A stretch of DNA of 64,000 nucleotides from Bacillota bacterium (GCA_023388635.1 JAEWFW010000019.1:1-64000), one strand, 5' to 3'. Shown: positions 1-7,963, counted from the stretch's first letter. The notes: generated by a model from the sequence alone, not told the origin. Made by a program: numbers and translations.

Positions 1-240
1 TAGGACCGATTGGACCTGTCGCACCTACAGCACCAGCCGGACCAGTTGGACCGATTGGACCAGTTGCACCCGGAGCACCAGCCGGACCAGTAGGACCGAT
101 TGGACCTGTCGCACCTACAGCACCAGCCGGACCAGTGGGACCGATTGGACCAGTCGCACCCGGATCACCAGCGGGACCGGTAGGACCGATTGGACCAGGA
201 ATACCCGGAGTACCAGCGGGACCAGTAGGACCGATTGGAC
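1..240 (-). repeat. 45-bp tandem repeats in collagen-like gene
   Basis: The coding repeat has a 45-base period (15 residues, five triplets). Two forms alternate, giving a 90-base higher-order period: the block at 1-44 recurs at 91-134 with one or two changes. The array continues past the left edge. Such arrays commonly vary in copy number between strains. Confidence 0.85.
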
Positions 241-352
241 CAGGAATACCTTGAGGACCGGGAATACCTTGAGGACCAGGGATACCTTGAAGGCCACGTG
301 GACCACGTGGTCCAGGAGGACCCGGTGGACCAGGACATCTACAATTTCCCAT
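1..352 (-). CDS. Collagen-like protein, partial (C-terminus beyond window start)
   Basis: Read on the minus strand from ATG at 352, preceded by a good ribosome site (GGAGGTG, about 6 bases upstream). The product begins MGNCRCPGPPGPPGPRG and continues as unbroken Gly-X-Y triplets to the window edge, so only about 117 residues are visible. After a short Gln/Ile-rich stretch the triplets settle into a 15-residue unit rich in Gly-Pro-Thr, Gly-Pro-Ile and Gly-Pro-Ala. Proteins like this form triple-helical filaments, commonly on the exosporium of spores. The two cysteines just before the helix are shared with the downstream paralogue and could make interchain disulfides (inference). Longer frames on either strand here are shadows of the repeat. 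Confidence 0.88.
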   Translation of the reverse strand, partial: MGNCRCPGPPGPPGPRGPRGLQGIPGPQGIPGPQGIPGPIGPTGPAGTPGIPGPIGPTGPAGDPGATGPIGPTGPAGAVGATGPIGPTGPAGAPGATGPIGPTGPAGAVGATGPIGP

Positions 353-448
353 ATATTCACCTCCATCACTTTTAACTGTAATCATCATATTGAAAAAATC
401 TCAAATTAGTCACAGCAAAAGCATGTGTATTTTAAAAAAGGCAATTGC
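353..448 (-). promoter_or_regulatory. Upstream block shared with the second collagen gene
   Basis: Read on the minus strand, the 96 bases before the start codon align with the 96 bases before the second collagen gene. Shared segments are GCAATTGCCTTTTT, TTTTG-TGTGACTAA, TCAATAT-ATGA and TTACA. The GCAATTGC palindrome (441-448) lies exactly 96 bases from the start in both. TGACTAA and CAATAT-ATGA could be the -35 and -10 of a sporulation sigma factor, but the sigma factor is not assignable by eye. Confidence 0.55.
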
Positions 449-479
449 TCCTAGTGTAATAATGAATTTCGTAAATCAT

Positions 480-1655
480 TTAATTACTTAGTTGCACAAT
501 AGTTAAAGAGCGATTTATATAACCTAGAATAGGAAAATCCGTGCGGATACTTGCCCCTACTTCGTCTCCTGCTGATAAAGAGGCTTGAACGACAAACGTC
601 GAACTACTTCTATTAGATATCTTGAAGAAAGTGGTGGTATCGCCAAAAATCGGTGTACCATTGACGGTAATAATAGCTTCTAGATATGGTTGATCCGGAT
701 CTGGATCAGTAGTTGCTTCGGCGTTAATAGATATTGTTATTTGATAAATTCCGCTTTCTCCTACCACTAATTCATTGCCAGATACACTAACTGTGATAGT
801 ACCTGATAAAGGTCCAACTATATTAAATGGTACGGGTGTGAATGTTGCCCCGGGTGTTTCTATAGTACCTGATCTTAATGATCCAAAAGCCAAAACGACT
901 TCTCCGGTCGGACCAGTGACACCAGGAACGCCAGTAGGACCGATAGGACCAGTTACACCTAGAGCGCCAGTCGGACCGATAGGACCAGTGGCACCTGGAA
1001 CGCCAGTAGGACCAATAGAACCAGTGGCACCTGGAGCGCCAGTAGGACCGACAGGACCAGTGACACCTGGAGCACCAGTCGGACCGACAGGACCAGTGGC
1101 ACCTGGAACACCAGTAGGACCGACAGGACCAGTTACACCAGGAGCACCCGTAGGACCGGTAGATCCAGTAACACCAGGAACGCCGGTCAGACCGACAGGA
1201 CCTGTAACACCTGGAGCACCAGTGGGACCGACAGGACCAGTGACACCAGGAACGCCCGTAGGACCGGTAGGTCCAGTAACACCAGGAACGCCGGTCGGAC
1301 CAACGGGACCAGTGTCACCTGGAACGCCCGTAGGACCTACAGTACCAGTGACACCCGGAATGCCAGTCGGACCCGCAGGACCAGTGGCACCTAGAACACC
1401 GGTCGGACCTGTAGGACCAATGGCACCTGGAGCGCCGGTCGGACCGATAGGACCAGTTGTGCCTGGAGCACCAGTGGGACCGACAGGACCAGTGAAACCT
1501 GGAGCACCAGTAGGACCAACAGGACCAGTCACGCCTGGAACGCCAGTGGGACCGACAGGACCAGTGGCACCTGGAGCGCCAGCCGGTCCGGCAGGACCTG
1601 GAATCCCCTGAGGACCGATAGGACCAGGAGGGCCTGGACATTTACAATTTCCCAT
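480..1655 (-). CDS. Collagen-like protein with C-terminal globular domain
   Basis: 391 residues from ATG at 1655, with AGGAGGT about 6 bases upstream. Residues 1-6 are MGNCKC. Residues 7-250 are Gly-X-Y triplets, mostly GPTG/GPVG/APGVTG types. Residues 251-391 form a beta-rich globular domain with the alternating hydrophobic pattern of BclA/C1q/TNF-like trimerisation heads (for example GIYQITISINA and FVVQASLSAGDEV). This layout, helix stalk plus trimerising head, is that of exosporium filament proteins such as BclA (family knowledge). It lacks a recognisable BclA-type exosporium leader. The N-terminus matches the neighbouring partial gene, so the two are tandem paralogues. Strong codon and triplet periodicity confirms the frame. 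Confidence 0.9.
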   Translation of the reverse strand: MGNCKCPGPPGPIGPQGIPGPAGPAGAPGATGPVGPTGVPGVTGPVGPTGAPGFTGPVGPTGAPGTTGPIGPTGAPGAIGPTGPTGVLGATGPAGPTGIPGVTGTVGPTGVPGDTGPVGPTGVPGVTGPTGPTGVPGVTGPVGPTGAPGVTGPVGLTGVPGVTGSTGPTGAPGVTGPVGPTGVPGATGPVGPTGAPGVTGPVGPTGAPGATGSIGPTGVPGATGPIGPTGALGVTGPIGPTGVPGVTGPTGEVVLAFGSLRSGTIETPGATFTPVPFNIVGPLSGTITVSVSGNELVVGESGIYQITISINAEATTDPDPDQPYLEAIITVNGTPIFGDTTTFFKISNRSSSTFVVQASLSAGDEVGASIRTDFPILGYINRSLTIVQLSN

Positions 1656-1752
1656 ATATTAACCTCCTATTCTTAGCTTGTAATTCATAATATTGAGAAA
1701 ATTTTCAGTTAGTCACATCAAAAGTACAATTAGCTGGAAAAAGGCAATTGCC
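1656..1752 (-). promoter_or_regulatory. Upstream block shared with the first collagen gene
   Basis: Minus-strand leader of the second collagen gene, homologous to the block at 353-448. It contains the perfect palindrome GGCAATTGCC (1743-1752), with its GCAATTGC core 96 bases from the start codon, then TGTGACTAA and CTCAATATTATGA. The palindrome sits between divergent genes, so it could also act on the plus-strand collagen gene at 1845. Confidence 0.55.
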
Positions 1753-1844
1753 AAATTTGTGTTACATACAAGCAGAGGAAAGCGATTGAAATATAATAAT
1801 ACATGCGAATGATGTGAAGTTTTGAAGGAAGGAGTTTGTATGAT

Positions 1845-3353
1845 ATGCCTGAATTCAAACATATTGATGAATCTATAAAAGGAGAAAATGATAAATATAA
1901 GGAACCCGAAGCGGAGCCACAAAAATTTTCTGATGAAATCATAACATTCATTATGGAAAGGGTAATTGAAAATATTCCTGATGTGAAGATAGAGTATGAG
2001 AAGATTGCCAATATGAGCAGGGAAGATGTTTTGAACTTATTGATTTTATCAATTGCACTCGGTGAATTAGGATTAAGTCATATTATGAATGCTGAAGGGG
2101 AAAAGATACAGTATGCAGTAGGAACGCTTCCAGGATTAACCCCTTCACCTGCTACGATAAATGATATTTTGGCTGTTAATGAAAGTGTTCGATTAACATT
2201 GTCGGAAGTTGCAGAAGTTGAAAAAGTATTGCATGCGAAACTTGAAGAGGCATTGAATGCGCCAACAATGGTTGGGCCAACAGGTCCCACTCGTCCAACA
2301 GGACCGGCAGGTGGACCAGTGGGCGCGACTGGAGCCACAGGACCAGTAGGTGCGACAGGATCAACGGGACCTATTGGAGCCACAGGACCTATTGGTGCGA
2401 CGGGACCTATTGGAGCCACGGGATCAGCAGGTGCAACGGGACCGATTGGAATGACGGGACCGGCAGGTGCGACAGGATCAATCGGACCGATTGGAATGAC
2501 GGGACCGGCAGGTGCAACAGGACCAACAGGACCGATTGGAGTGACGGGATCGGCAGGTGCAACGGGAGCAACTGGAGCCACGGGACCAGCAGGTGCGACA
2601 GGACCAACCGGACCGATTGGAGTGACGGGATCGGGAGGTGCAACGGGAGCAACTGGAGCCACGGGACCAGCAGGTGCGACAGGATCAACCGGATCGATTG
2701 GAATGACGGGACCAGCAGGGGTAACGGGACCAGCAGGTGCGACAGGATCAACTGGATCGATTGGAGTCACAGGACCTGTAGGTGCGACGGGACCAACTGG
2801 AGTCACAGGACCGACTGGGGCAAGGGGACCGACTGGAGTGAGAGGTCCAACGGGTCCGACCGGTCCTAATTTAGTTAACATAGGATTCTCCGCATTAGTT
2901 AACATGAACAACATAAGTTCAAGTACTCAATTGACAAATTGGTCGACAGCGGCTCCTTTTTATACAGGACCAGGGTTTAATCCTACAACAGGAAATTTCA
3001 CAGTTCCTGCTACAGGGCGATATGCTATTTCCGCAACGATTAACTATAGAGCGACAGTGGCGTTAAGCATATCTTTGGGAGGGGGAATAAATCCTGCGTT
3101 TAATCTACGAAGAATCTCACCAGCACCAGCTAATTTATTGACGGGACTATTTCCTATACTCAATGTAAGCATTGTTCTTTTATTGACTTTGCGTGCAGTA
3201 CTTGGTAACGGTACAATTACTTTAGCGGCAGATTTACAATTGAATGCAGGGGATGTTATTGGTCTGTTCTACGAAGCACAAGGGCTTACACTATCTTTAA
3301 ATCTTGGTGGTGCTGGAGACGGAATTTCGTGGTCTGTTCATCGTTTGACCTAA
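1845..3353 (+). CDS. Collagen-like protein with N-terminal helical domain and C1q/TNF-like head
   Basis: 502 residues from ATG at 1845. GGAAGGAG ends 10 bases upstream, whereas the upstream in-frame TTG at 1836 nearly abuts that site and is unlikely. Residues 1-140 are non-collagenous and helical, with the segment LGELGLSHIMNAEGEKIQ, a type seen in other Bacillota collagen-like surface proteins (from memory). Residues 143-342 are Gly-X-Y triplets dominated by GATGPAG/GPIGMTG units. Residues 343-502 form a beta-rich head containing FTVPATGRYAISATINY, the pattern of C1q/TNF-like trimerisation domains. The gene is divergent from the other two collagen genes. It is probably also a spore-surface or exosporium protein (inference). 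Confidence 0.88.
   Translation: MPEFKHIDESIKGENDKYKEPEAEPQKFSDEIITFIMERVIENIPDVKIEYEKIANMSREDVLNLLILSIALGELGLSHIMNAEGEKIQYAVGTLPGLTPSPATINDILAVNESVRLTLSEVAEVEKVLHAKLEEALNAPTMVGPTGPTRPTGPAGGPVGATGATGPVGATGSTGPIGATGPIGATGPIGATGSAGATGPIGMTGPAGATGSIGPIGMTGPAGATGPTGPIGVTGSAGATGATGATGPAGATGPTGPIGVTGSGGATGATGATGPAGATGSTGSIGMTGPAGVTGPAGATGSTGSIGVTGPVGATGPTGVTGPTGARGPTGVRGPTGPTGPNLVNIGFSALVNMNNISSSTQLTNWSTAAPFYTGPGFNPTTGNFTVPATGRYAISATINYRATVALSISLGGGINPAFNLRRISPAPANLLTGLFPILNVSIVLLLTLRAVLGNGTITLAADLQLNAGDVIGLFYEAQGLTLSLNLGGAGDGISWSVHRLT
2508..2669 (+). repeat. 81-bp near-identical tandem repeat in collagen region
   Basis: The 81-base block starting at 2508 recurs at 2589 with only a few base changes (27 residues, nine triplets). 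It lies within a wider array of 9- and 18-base collagen units spanning about 2270-2870. It marks a recent duplication inside the gene. Confidence 0.8.
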
Positions 3354-3473
3354 TGAGCGTGATGTTATTCTGCATAAAAGTATCTTGTAGAGGCAAAATA
3401 TAAGCAATCCCTAAAGGATCAATTAATATAGCGTAAAAAGATGTATTACGTTTGGAAAGAGGGGTTTATATTG

Positions 3474-3839
3474 ATGTCTAGAATGAACGGAATGCGCACT
3501 GGGTTTATGATGGGAAGTGTTATGGGTGTTTTTGCCGGAATGTTTTTAGCATCTAAGCATGGGCATAGAATGAAGGAAAATGTCAAAAATTTTGTTGACG
3601 ATGCTTCAGATAATGTGACAGAGACATGGGAAAATATACAGGAACGTATGTATAATTCCAATGCGAATGTCGTGGAAACTATGTCTCAGACAAAGCATCA
3701 GATGGAGATAGGTGAAATTGGCAGAGCACCCGGTAATACTTCCAATAAGAATGATCAAGCGAAAACAGATGCGCTAGTGCAGGCATTTCTTGTCTCCGAA
3801 GGGTCAAAATCTAAAAAGAACCACAAAAATGGGGAATAA
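3474..3839 (+). CDS. YtxH-like small membrane protein
   Basis: 121 residues from ATG at 3474; a TTG three bases earlier is also possible, and AGAGGGG lies 6-9 bases upstream. The N-terminus has a glycine/methionine-rich hydrophobic segment (residues about 7-24, TGFMMGSVMGVFAGMFLAS), followed by a charged helical region with KHGHRMKENVKNFVDDAS. This is the layout of the YtxH/gas-vesicle-like family: one N-terminal membrane helix and an amphipathic tail. The function of that family is not well defined, and it is often stress- or envelope-related. The C-terminal 40 residues are polar and low in complexity. Confidence 0.65.
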   Translation: MSRMNGMRTGFMMGSVMGVFAGMFLASKHGHRMKENVKNFVDDASDNVTETWENIQERMYNSNANVVETMSQTKHQMEIGEIGRAPGNTSNKNDQAKTDALVQAFLVSEGSKSKKNHKNGE

Positions 3840-3886
3840 ATCTCTCCATATCCGCAAGGACAAAAATGAAATTTCGGTTCTGAAAG

Positions 3887-3925
3887 GCAGATGGCAAAAT
3901 ATAGCCATCTGCTTTTTACTTTTTT
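3887..3925 (+). terminator. Intrinsic terminator after YtxH gene
   Basis: A perfect 9-bp stem GCAGATGGC/GCCATCTGC (3887-3895 with 3904-3912) is followed by TTTTTACTTTTTT. Confidence 0.85.
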
Positions 3926-4405
3926 ACGGCGTCTTATGCTCAAAACTCATACAGTCTGTGGTTCTAAAGTCTCTGGCAATCGATTCATGTGTCGATATAT
4001 GAATGTGTTTTTTTCTGCATCGATCATTGTTGGTATGGTATTTGCAATTAATGACAGTACAGTGTATTTTGTTCCCAAATAGCAAAAGAAGCCCTCCTGA
4101 CATATGTATATAATATGTATAGTATCTCCTGAAAAAGGTGATTTTAGTTGTGTAAAGTGTAAACATAACGGACTTGCCAAGTATATATATTTGCGGTATT
4201 ATTCATTACAGGTCATGTACCACCAGAGATTTTCAGCGGAACAATTGTTTTTTTGCGTATTTTTTGTTATTGTAAATGTGTACAATGAATATAAGGACAA
4301 GGGTATTGAATAAGATGGAATAAAGAAAGGTGTCATTTTAACAAACGAGGCATATTCTAACATTAAATAGTGAGGGTCTTTCGCTACGATAAGGAGGGAA
4401 AGCAT
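3926..4405. other. Non-coding stretch before mecA
   Basis: About 480 bases with only short, overlapping frames that lack ribosome sites. It is AT-rich. A TATAAT at 4109-4114 sits in a small inverted repeat (CATATGTATATAATATG), and a TACAAT at 4281-4286 could be a -10, but neither has a convincing -35. No other structure was recognised. Confidence 0.5.
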
Positions 4406-4981
4406 ATGCGTGTTGAGCGATTAAATAAAGATAAAGTTAAAATATTTATGAGTTACGAAGATTTAACAGAGCGTGGCGTTGCCAAAGACGATATTTGGAG
4501 TGACGCACCGGAAGTTCATGAGTTGTTAAATGAAATGATGGATGAAGTATATGATGAATTAGGCTTCGAAGTTTTCGGTTCCGTTGCCATCGAAGTGTAT
4601 GCGTTGCCGACTCAAGGTGTGATCGTCATCATCACCAGAGGAGAGGACATCAATAGAGAGCAGCACGCGGTATACCAGGTGGATGTGCGGATCGGACAGC
4701 AGAATTTCATCGCCTTTTCCTTTGCTGAATTTGAAGATATGATCAGCGCCATTAAGATGTTAAAAAATTACGTCACTGAAAACGGAAGTGTTTATAGTTA
4801 TAAAGGACACTATATTCTATTTTTGGCAGAGCATGAGTTTGAAACAGAGGATCATGCATCCATTACGGCGATCCTTTCCGAATACGGCTTAGCTTCTTCA
4901 TTGACAGAAGCATATTTGGATGAATACGGAAAGCCTGTTTTGAAGAGCGATGCCATTCAGGTGTTAAATCACCATTTCTAA
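4406..4981 (+). CDS. mecA: Adaptor protein MecA
   Basis: 191 residues from ATG at 4406, with AAGGAGGG 7-8 bases upstream. The longer in-frame start at 4370 has no ribosome site. The N-terminus MRVERLNKDKVKIFMSYEDL and the following ERGV-KDDIW are typical of the substrate-binding N-domain of MecA. The acidic linker and C-terminal domain (EFEDMISAIKML, LVEHEF-like segments) match the ClpC-binding part. MecA delivers substrates such as competence regulators to the ClpC/ClpP protease and activates ClpC. The protein is slightly shorter than the roughly 218 residues of Bacillus subtilis MecA. It stands alone with its own terminator. Confidence 0.88.
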   Translation: MRVERLNKDKVKIFMSYEDLTERGVAKDDIWSDAPEVHELLNEMMDEVYDELGFEVFGSVAIEVYALPTQGVIVIITRGEDINREQHAVYQVDVRIGQQNFIAFSFAEFEDMISAIKMLKNYVTENGSVYSYKGHYILFLAEHEFETEDHASITAILSEYGLASSLTEAYLDEYGKPVLKSDAIQVLNHHF

Positions 4982-5004
4982 GTCACAAAATATGAAGATT
5001 GTAG

Positions 5005-5038
5005 GCAGTTTTGGGAATTCTCCCAGAGCTGCTTTTTT
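5005..5038 (+). terminator. Intrinsic terminator after mecA
   Basis: A 12-bp stem with two G-T pairs (5005-5016 with 5021-5032) and a 4-base loop is followed by TTTTTT. Confidence 0.88.
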
Positions 5039-5139
5039 ATATGGTCTGAATTTCTTTGTATAAGTATAAAACCGTTGGAAACGTAAACAATGTTTAAAAA
5101 AGAGTAAACATTTTTTAGTAGTAGGAGGGTGAAACAACA

Positions 5140-6396
5140 ATGAGGATTCAGCATTGCTTGATTATTTTATCTGCATTTCTTTTAATACTTGGACTTGTCA
5201 TGTACGATAAAATATTGGTCATTGTAGCATTTTCAGGGATTATGGTCAGTGGATGGGGATTTGTCTACCCGGAAAGAGCGAATGTCTGGGTATACCGCGT
5301 ACAATCAAATTTTGCTAAGGAAAAGATCGAAAAAGAGTTGAAAGAATATACAGGGGAATTGCGACGCGCTGAGGGTTATATTGTGCGCTTTGCGGAGACA
5401 TTTGATCTTAAATTTCCTTTGCAATGGACGTTGGATGAGCGAGACAAAATAATCCCGTCGACGGTCAATGAATTAAGTGAAGAACAGCTAAAAGAGCCAT
5501 TTGTACACTTTCAAGAGCTTTTACTGGATGAAGGGATTGATATTCCGGAGTACCTTGTGAAGCTGTATATCAATTACAAGATCGATTGTATGAGATACGC
5601 ACAATTCGAAACGTTTATCGAGAGTTGTATAGAAGGCAATAGGTCTGCCGCGAATGTAGTTAGAGCATTTGCACGACAAATTGGTACAACGAGTGAAGAA
5701 ATGCAATATATGAAGAAAATTTTCGTCAGCGAATACTTGCTGAAATATCTCGTGAAGAATTTTTCCAAAGAGGATTTGCAGCTCCAACTGAATCTCGATG
5801 TTAGTGAGATGGAAAAAGCGATGAATAGCATACAAATTGCGTTACAGGGGTACACCCGGGATTTAGAGCGGGAGCGGCGCGTCAATACGATGCGCGGTAT
5901 CCTTTACGGAAAGATTCAGCCGTCTGTCCATAAGACGATTGCCGATTGGGAAGTCCATGGGCAAAAATTGATGGAGGGCGATGTAAAGCAGTTATTTACA
6001 CAAATGGGCTATGAAGTGAAAGAGCCGAGCAGCAGAGGTCAAGGTATCGATATGTTATTGAAGAAAATCAATCATAAGATCGCAGTGAAATGTGTATTGG
6101 CTTCTGCTGAGATCGCAGTATCTTCAAAGCAGATTCAAGAAGCGTTCGTCGGTAAAAGTTATTGGGACTGTCAGTCATGTATCGTCGTCACAAACGGCAG
6201 CTTTTCCGAGGAATCGCTCGAGTTGGCGGAAAAATTACATATAGAGATATGGGATGGCAAGATGATACAGAAATTAATTGATAAATATTGGAATAACGAT
6301 ATTGAATATTGGAAGCTATTACAGCATAAGCAAGGTGAAGCACCAGAAGATAAAGAGCCGAATGTGGAAGTCAATCAGTCGTTAGCGATCCTTTAA
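5140..6396 (+). CDS. Membrane-anchored Mrr-like restriction endonuclease-fold protein, probably catalytically degenerate
   Basis: 418 residues from ATG at 5140, with GTAGGAGGGTG upstream. Two hydrophobic segments (residues about 5-22 and 26-45) anchor it in the membrane, and a long helical middle follows. Residues about 280-390 resemble the Mrr catalytic domain of the PD-(D/E)xK superfamily: GDVKQLFTQMGYEV, then RGQGIDMLL (Asp304), then KIAVKCVLAS. In active Mrr proteins this last strand normally reads Q-C-K. Here residues 317-319 are Lys-Cys-Val, so the catalytic lysine is missing from its usual place. It may be a DNA- or protein-binding relic rather than a nuclease (inference). It stands alone, with no methylase nearby. 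Confidence 0.6.
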   Translation: MRIQHCLIILSAFLLILGLVMYDKILVIVAFSGIMVSGWGFVYPERANVWVYRVQSNFAKEKIEKELKEYTGELRRAEGYIVRFAETFDLKFPLQWTLDERDKIIPSTVNELSEEQLKEPFVHFQELLLDEGIDIPEYLVKLYINYKIDCMRYAQFETFIESCIEGNRSAANVVRAFARQIGTTSEEMQYMKKIFVSEYLLKYLVKNFSKEDLQLQLNLDVSEMEKAMNSIQIALQGYTRDLERERRVNTMRGILYGKIQPSVHKTIADWEVHGQKLMEGDVKQLFTQMGYEVKEPSSRGQGIDMLLKKINHKIAVKCVLASAEIAVSSKQIQEAFVGKSYWDCQSCIVVTNGSFSEESLELAEKLHIEIWDGKMIQKLIDKYWNNDIEYWKLLQHKQGEAPEDKEPNVEVNQSLAIL

Positions 6397-6624
6397 AATC
6401 TTCTGTAAAACTTCATCGTCAACCAATTCTTTCGCTTTTAGCAAAGCGTCTTTGGCGCCTTGTTTATTGCCCATATGGATGTTGAGCAGCATCGGATAAA
6501 TGTCAGTTTCTTCGATGGCTGCTTTTTTGTACATAATAAAAAGTGTGACGGCAGCTTCATAGCCCTTGATTTCGCCTAAGATGAATTTTTGACGGAGCTC
6601 GGAAACTATTTTATGTTTGTTCAT
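6382..6624 (-). CDS. Small conserved-looking hypothetical protein
   Basis: 80 residues from ATG at 6624, with GGGAGGTT about 6 bases upstream; an upstream ATG at 6642 lies beyond that site. The protein is charged and helical, with MNKHKIVSELRQKFILGEIKG at the start (first 20 or so residues) and no cysteines, signal peptide or membrane segment. Its 3' end overlaps the 3' end of the convergent nuclease-like gene by 15 bases. I do not recognise the family. Confidence 0.6.
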   Translation of the reverse strand: MNKHKIVSELRQKFILGEIKGYEAAVTLFIMYKKAAIEETDIYPMLLNIHMGNKQGAKDALLKAKELVDDEVLQKILKDR

Positions 6625-6696
6625 CGTAAGAACCTCCCTCATCGAGATATCATTATTGTAGCATAGGGAAGTTATTTTCGTCGTATTAATTCTTGT

Positions 6697-6713
6697 AAAT
6701 ACCCGCGGTATTT
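6697..6713. repeat. Inverted repeat upstream of queD
   Basis: A perfect 7-bp inverted repeat AAATACC-CGC-GGTATTT lies about 30 bases upstream of the queD -35 box. It could be an operator, but it is not followed by a T-run. Confidence 0.4.
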
Positions 6714-6744
6714 GTGAATTATATGTGTTGAAACATCTTTCGGG

Positions 6745-6773
6745 TTGGATGTTCTTTTTAGTTATGCTATGAT
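6745..6773 (+). promoter_or_regulatory. Probable sigma-A promoter of the que operon
   Basis: TTGGAT (6745-6750), a 17-base spacer and TATGAT (6768-6773). Transcription would start near 6780, leaving a leader of about 30 bases, too short for a preQ1 riboswitch. A small hairpin, AACATC/GATGTT, overlaps the -35. Confidence 0.6.
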
Positions 6774-6808
6774 GTTTTGAGTAAAGATAGGAATTGGAGG
6801 ATCGTTTG

Positions 6809-7189
6809 ATGTACGAATTGAAAGTAATTACACATTTTGATGCGGCTCATTCACTGCGTGGATATGATGGAGATTGCGCGAACTTGCACGGTCATACGTG
6901 GACTGTGGAAGTGTATGTCGAAGGGGAAGAGTTGAATGAGCTGGGGTTATTAGTCGATTTTAAAGAAGTGAAAAAACATACCAATGAGATTATTCAGCAG
7001 TTTGATCACCACTATATTAATCAGTTGCCGGAATTTCAAGAGGGGAAATTGAATCCCACGGCGGAAAATCTGAGCAAATATATTTATGATGCACTGGATG
7101 CCAAAATCGCCGGTTTATCAATCAATGTAAAAAAAATCACAGTTTGGGAATCGCCGAAAGCCTGCGCAACATACAGGAGAACTCGTTGA
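6809..7189 (+). CDS. queD: 6-carboxytetrahydropterin synthase QueD
   Basis: 126 residues from ATG at 6809, with TTGGAGGA 7 bases upstream; the earlier in-frame ATG at 6794 overlaps that site. QueD converts dihydroneopterin triphosphate to 6-carboxy-tetrahydropterin, the second step from GTP to preQ0. Zinc ligands His14, His27 and His29 and catalytic Cys23 are visible in HFDAAHSL and DCANLHGHTW. The C-terminal VWESPKACATY motif is family-typical. It is the first gene of the queD-queC-DUF366-queE operon. No folE is present here, so the GTP cyclohydrolase step must be encoded elsewhere. Confidence 0.93.
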   Translation: MYELKVITHFDAAHSLRGYDGDCANLHGHTWTVEVYVEGEELNELGLLVDFKEVKKHTNEIIQQFDHHYINQLPEFQEGKLNPTAENLSKYIYDALDAKIAGLSINVKKITVWESPKACATYRRTR

Positions 7190-7246
7190 AGCAAGTTCTT
7201 AATTCAGGTGAGTCATGTTAGAACATTAGAATAAAGAGGGGAAGGC

Positions 7247-7963
7247 GTGGATGCTTTGAACAAAAAAGCAGAAAAGGCAATTGTTTTATTGTCGGCAGGG
7301 CTTGATTGTCTCGTCTCTTTAGCGATGGCGCTGGAACAGGGCTATGATGTGCAGGCAGCAATGACGATCCATTATGGACAGGAAGCAGCCGAGCGAGAGA
7401 TTGTATATGCAAGCCGTATATGTGCGCATTATGGGATGGTACACCAGGTAGTGGATGTACGGGGAATTACCAGCGGGATTGTGTCGGGATTGACGACAGG
7501 TGATATACCGGAAATGGATGATCGCCATCTAGATGATTTTACCGTGGCAAGTGAAACAGCGCGTAAAGTCTGGTTTCCCAATCGCAATGGTTTTTTCATT
7601 AATTTGGCGGCGATGTATGCAGAAAATACGGACTGCACGCGAATTATTACAGGTTTCAACGAAGAAGAGGCTGCGACGTTTCCCGATAATTCAGCGGATT
7701 TTGTAGAGGCGATCAACCAATCATTGCAATATTCTACAAGCAATCATGTGCAAGTTATCAGTTTGACACAGGATATGCGCAAAACGGAGATTGCCGGACA
7801 AGCTGTGGCACTGAACGTGCCAATGGCTCTTATATGGAGTTGCTATCACGGCGAAGAGCAGATGTGTGGTACATGTGAATCATGCCAACGCTTACGGCGT
7901 GCATTTGCTGCGTATCCGCAAATCAGCAATACATTACATTTTGTTCATGAGGTGAAAGAATGA
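7247..7963 (+). CDS. queC: 7-cyano-7-deazaguanine synthase QueC, atypical subfamily
   Basis: 238 residues from GTG at 7247 (GAGGGG a few bases upstream; TTG at 7256 is an alternative). QueC makes preQ0 from 7-carboxy-7-deazaguanine, ATP and ammonia. The P-loop, residues 16-22, reads SAGLDCL instead of the usual SGGxDS. The following signature FPNRNGFF and GFNEEEAATFPDNS marks a subfamily distinct from Bacillus subtilis QueC (from memory). Four zinc cysteines (199, 207, 210 and 213) close the protein. Its TGA overlaps the next start codon (ATGA), implying coupled translation. The function is well supported, but the Gly and Ser changes in the ATP loop are unusual. Confidence 0.87.
   Translation: MDALNKKAEKAIVLLSAGLDCLVSLAMALEQGYDVQAAMTIHYGQEAAEREIVYASRICAHYGMVHQVVDVRGITSGIVSGLTTGDIPEMDDRHLDDFTVASETARKVWFPNRNGFFINLAAMYAENTDCTRIITGFNEEEAATFPDNSADFVEAINQSLQYSTSNHVQVISLTQDMRKTEIAGQAVALNVPMALIWSCYHGEEQMCGTCESCQRLRRAFAAYPQISNTLHFVHEVKE

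Noticed and set aside
775..1611. Long plus-strand frame of Pro/Gly/Val repeats opposite the second collagen gene
   Set aside because: It is the antisense reading of Gly-X-Y triplets, which stay open by composition. The minus strand has a good ribosome site, a proper N-terminus and a globular C-terminal domain.
1..2870. Regularly spaced repeats as a CRISPR array
   Set aside because: Units are contiguous coding triplets without unique spacers, and no cas genes are present.
2078..2914. Minus-strand frame opposite the third collagen gene
   Set aside because: Same antisense effect of triplet repeats; no ribosome site.
3790..4313. Several overlapping short frames between the YtxH gene and mecA
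   Set aside because: They lack ribosome sites and recognisable sequence, and one runs through a clear terminator hairpin.
6690..6808. preQ1 riboswitch before queD
   Set aside because: A TTGGAT/TATGAT promoter would start transcription near 6780, leaving too short a leader, and I cannot fit the preQ1-I consensus to the sequence.
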